Part shown: positions 60,488 through 64,000 of the stretch, piece after piece
Numbering within the stretch: the stretch's first letter is position 1
How the letters are laid out: every line of letters begins with the position of its first letter
NCBI RefSeq assembly: GCF_050436995.1
Contig: NC_134764.1
Coordinates: forward strand, 9,238,001 to 9,302,000
Origin: Anticarsia gemmatalis
Taxonomy: Eukaryota; Arthropoda; Insecta; Lepidoptera; Erebidae
Length of the DNA stretch: 64,000 nt
Direction: 5' to 3'
Translations under genes and position numbers: made by a program
The notes under the pieces: model-generated
What the model saw: the letters and a program-made list of their open reading frames with translations, nothing else
Database searches by the model: none
Told to the model about the DNA's origin: nothing

Positions 60488-61227
60488 TTTGACTAAAAGA
60501 AGGTATATGTGTTGCTTTGTTTACAAAAGATCTGGATGCACGGTAGTGCCCCGCAATTATATTTACAAAAATATATTGGCAGTGAAGTTTCATATTTTTG
60601 AAGATTTTTTGGATATCAAAAACATTTCAACCAGAACGAAAAATATGAATAAAAAAGCAACACAGGTATTTTCCATCAAAAATCAGTTTGTACTCACCAC
60701 AAAAAAGCTTGGAAAAATAAGTACATTTACATACAAAAATTAATTCTCAAACGCCCAATCCAGAAACCCATTTCGTTGAAAATCACGTGTATTTGTCAAC
60801 ACGGTTTTTTATTTCACATTTTTGACGCGCGCAAAGCGGTTGTCGACGCTTGTCAAATGCGTGCCGAATAATATATTGGGTTTAGCTAAGTGAATCTCGG
60901 TTAAGGGACGGATTACATTCAGTATTTGGTGATATTTTTCTCCAAAAAGTTCTGGTTTCCTTCTGATGTTTGTATGTGGGTAAGTAGGTCGAGTTATAAT
61001 GTTATTATGAACTAATAAATAAACTTAATCTTGTTTATTGAACTTGTTTTGTGCTTATTGATATTTGAGAAAGTAGGGACGAAAACGGAGGTCATTATTA
61101 AGAAAAAAATGTCATGTACGAAAATTGTAATTCTATATTGCACACTTTCTAATAGTCCTTTAACATATTTTTACTCATTTCTTTCGGACAAACGTAATTC
61201 ACAGATTAATCGCCAACATAAAGCAAT
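60488..61227. other. Gene-free stretch
   Basis: No supportable gene. Confidence 0.4.
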
Positions 61228-61239
61228 ACACGAACATAA

Positions 61240-61909
61240 TAATAATAATAATAAAGCCTTTTATTCGGATCTACTTAACCTTAAACAATATTCTTATACA
61301 GTACTTATACAATACAATTTTTAACAATCTAGTATTTGCTTCTTTTTTATTTTCTGTAGATCCGTTTGCCCATCAGCAAAGGCCTCCTCCAACCTTTTCC
61401 ATTCTACTCTTTCCTGTGCTACTCTGTTCCACATCACTCCTGCCACTTCCCTGATCTCATCATCCCATCTTTTCTGTGGTCTGCCTCTCTTTCTCTTGCC
61501 TTCTCTAGGATACCATCTTGTAACTTTCTTACTCCATTTATCATGGCCTCGTATTAAGTGGCCTGCCCACCTCCATTTGAGTCTACGGATTTTCTGTGTT
61601 ATATCTATGACTTTTGTTTCTATAACTAAAGAAATAGAGAGAAGAATCGCGAATGGCTGGAATAGATACTGGAGCTTGAAAGAGGCTATGAAAGACAAAC
61701 AACTTCACATTAAGGTTAAAAGCAAATTGTTCAACACATGTGTATTACCTGTCCTCATGTACGGTTGCCAATCATGGGCGCTAAACCAGAAAATGTCAAG
61801 CAAACTTGCGACCTGCCAATACGCTATGGAAAGGAGCATGCTGAACGTCAAGAAATCAGACAAACTGAAAAACCGTGTCATCAGGTACAAAACAAAAGTC
61901 ATAGATATA
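61240..61909 (-). mobile_element. RTE-type LINE 3' fragment with 5' inversion
   Basis: The minus strand from about 61618 to 61330 encodes the end of an RTE-like reverse transcriptase ORF: K-V-I-D-I-T-Q-K-I-R-R-L-K-W-R-W-A-G-H-L-I-R-G, then G-K-R-K-R-G-R-P-Q-K-R-W-D-D-E-I and E-W-K-R-L-E-E-A-F. It is followed by a 3' tail of TTA repeats at 61240-61255. The plus strand from about 61628 to 61909 encodes the part that precedes this in the same protein (E-I-E-R-R-I-A-N-G-W-N-R-Y-W, V-L-P-V-L-M-Y-G-C-Q-S-W, K-V-I-D). The two parts face opposite ways and overlap by about 20 bp. ACACGAACATAA flanks the whole at 61228-61239 and 61910-61921. It is a dead fragment. Confidence 0.85.
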
Positions 61910-61921
61910 ACACGAACATAA

Positions 61922-63599
61922 ATAAAGAAAAAAGGCTTAAATGGTGAATTTTATAAATTACATTTAAGCTTCCATAATCCAGGCAGATAGCGGGAAGATC
62001 AAGGTCCCAATATGATAAGGGGCAATGCTGTCATTATTTATTGCTCGGGTCTAATCTTGAGTTATTACAAAGAATTTTTCTTTTGAAAACTCAATTATAT
62101 TTTGCCCAGAGTAAAGAGATCCGAAGTGTTATTAGTCCGAAGCTACGTTTATTATTAAGCAGTTGCTTAATTAAACATCTGTTTTTTGTTTATTTAGAAA
62201 TTATAATCGTATCGTCCAAATACAACAACTGTAAATCATTCTTTGAAAGGATATATTTTCTTACTTCACCATATATATTCTAAGTGAAAGTTGTATTTAT
62301 CTAGGTTAAATTATCTAGGTAAACCTACAATCGCCAATTAAATTCAAGCACCACAATACCTCACACTTAAGAACCACCTGAAACTTTCATATAATGAAAG
62401 CCGTTTACAATATCTATTTTTGATAATAAGTGTACAGTCTTCTACTAAGATTTTAAAAACTGATTAAGAAGAATATCGGTTTATTCCTTAACATAGGACC
62501 AATATTTGTAATGGCGAAACGTGGGTGTATTTCATAAATCTCAGCCTTATTGAGTAAGAAAGCTCTGATATTCTATATGTATGTCATCGATTTCTCTCGT
62601 TTACACGAAAGCATATTTTCCTTTTTCGTAGATAAAATCAAAACGAATGTAATTCCCCTTACAAAGTTGTAGCAAACATAATATTTTTAATACGCGTCGT
62701 TTTATGGACGGTCCGGACTGAATGAGCAACGCATTTAAATTTTTTATTGTCCAATATCTGATCTGTAATGAATGTTGTGTTCTGAAATGTTGAGATTGTA
62801 TCCTGAACAGTTGCTTGGTGGAAATGTTTATTTCAAATGTTATTGGTTTCATAAGTAAATTGGTTATGCGATAAATAACTCTGTTTTTGCATAACCACAA
62901 ATTACAAAGGTTATGGCTACGCAATGAACTTCAAAGGTTCTGTTATTTTATATTCTGAAAAGTTTTTTTGAAAGTATGTATCTAATATAAAGGTACTTAT
63001 TAGTCACTCAACTCGTTGCTAGATTCTTGTAGGGATTTGTGGTGTTGATTTCGTTACGTTTTTTACAAATATAGTTCAATTTATAACAAATTATGTCATT
63101 GCAATTTTGAAGATTCCAGTCAAAATTTATATAATGTTACCTAATTAATAGTTTCATTTATTCTCTTTCACAAAAATAAGAACTAAAATATAACTAGATC
63201 CCTGAATAATTCAGTTCTAAATATTTTTTTCAGATTCCTAGCTTATAATTAAACCTGGGGATATTGTATACATAATGAGTAAAATAAAGATGAATAGCAA
63301 ATATAGTTAAATAATTTACAAACGAAATCCATAAAAGAGTAGGTAATACTGAAATGATAATTTCAGTAAAAATGTTTGAAACAATATGCAAATAAAATGT
63401 TTTAGTGATCTAATTATTCGAGACAAAATAAAAGTAATATTTTTCGTTAAATTATTTATTTAAGCTACCAGTGCTAACTTTTTAGTTCGTAATACATATT
63501 ATAGACTCAAAAAATAGCTGTTGAATAGAAGTCAAAAATAACACTACTGTTGACTTTCTTTTTTTTCATTATTAAAAAAAAACAATACTGCACTAAGAA
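61922..63599. other. Gene-free stretch
   Basis: No gene or element recognised. Confidence 0.4.
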
Positions 63600-63730
63600 T
63601 TGTTCTTTTGTCACGGGGAGTCTTAAAAACATACAAACAATTGTCACAAAGTACTAGGATCGCACAAATATTTGTACCGTGCGGGAATCGACCCCACGAC
63701 CTTAACCGCTGCGCCACAGAGGCCGTCAAA
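63600..63730 (-). mobile_element. tRNA-derived SINE
   Basis: On the minus strand from about 63727, A-box CTGTGGCGCAGCGG and B-box GGGTCGATTCCC lie in a tRNA-like head. It continues into a body with ACAAATATTTGTGCGATC. There is no acceptor-stem pairing, so it is not a tRNA gene. Confidence 0.75.
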
Positions 63731-64000
63731 AATGCTGCAACAGTATATTTTGAAAAAAAAAACAAATATAATATTATGTTTTTCGTACACCTAATATCGT
63801 CTATTTCACGTAGTCAGATTCCAAATAACTGCACTTAATATAATAACTGCATTTATCAAACCATATTTCATCAACTATATCAAAGTCATATCCAAGAATT
63901 TCTGCCACAAATCTCTGTAACGTTCCAGGAAGTACACTTTTAGAACATAGTGACCGGTCGTTATAAGCTGTCCTAATTCCAAATCCCTTGCTCGCAAGCT
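63731..64000. other. Right edge, nothing recognised
   Basis: AT-rich sequence up to the window end. Confidence 0.4.

Overview
The window looks like nuclear DNA of a lepidopteran insect (moth or butterfly). The reasons are AT-rich sequence with small GT-AG introns, an insect-type two-pore potassium channel, and a dense population of short Helitrons, tRNA- and 5S-derived SINEs, MITEs and an RTE-type LINE of kinds I associate with Lepidoptera. It is eukaryotic throughout: no operons, ribosome binding sites or CRISPR arrays were seen. Only two genes are convincing.

Region 1 (1-4485) holds a plus-strand gene of four coding exons joined by three phase-1 introns, giving a 1024-residue protein. It has a basic middle, cysteine clusters and a transposase-like C-terminal region with a W-S-D-x-C-x-G-Q-N-x-N motif. 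It is either a transposase or a gene domesticated from one. Introns 2 and 3 each carry a MITE.

Region 2 (4486-27300) has no recognisable gene. It contains a TIR element (5145-5740), a 501-bp foldback element with 214-bp arms (7630-8130), a short Helitron flanked by diverged direct repeats (8151-9420), a tandem-repeat and GC-hairpin element (9440-9840), two pairs of local direct repeats (13971/14375 and 21727/22139), a tRNA-derived SINE (23717-23962) and a LINE/SINE 3' segment (24307-24540).

Region 3 (27300-30030) carries a minus-strand two-pore-domain K+ channel of two coding exons (510 residues). Its UGA stop is followed in the same frame by 89 further open codons with coding-like composition. 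This is the best candidate for something unusual: stop-codon readthrough, or else a recent nonsense mutation or an unrecognised splice form.

Region 4 (30030-64000) has no intact gene. Its centrepiece is a 2505-bp decayed Helitron (38800-41304) with both termini and a broken helicase gene, split by a 5S-rRNA-derived SINE with a perfect 18-bp target-site duplication. Further right are several non-autonomous Helitrons, mariner-like MITEs, tRNA-derived SINEs (one split by a MITE), and an RTE LINE fragment with a 5' inversion of the twin-priming type and a 12-bp target-site duplication (61228-61921). Several near-perfect short hairpins with 4-7 nt loops are scattered through the window.

Family names rest on recognition of motifs and ends by eye. 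No database search was run.
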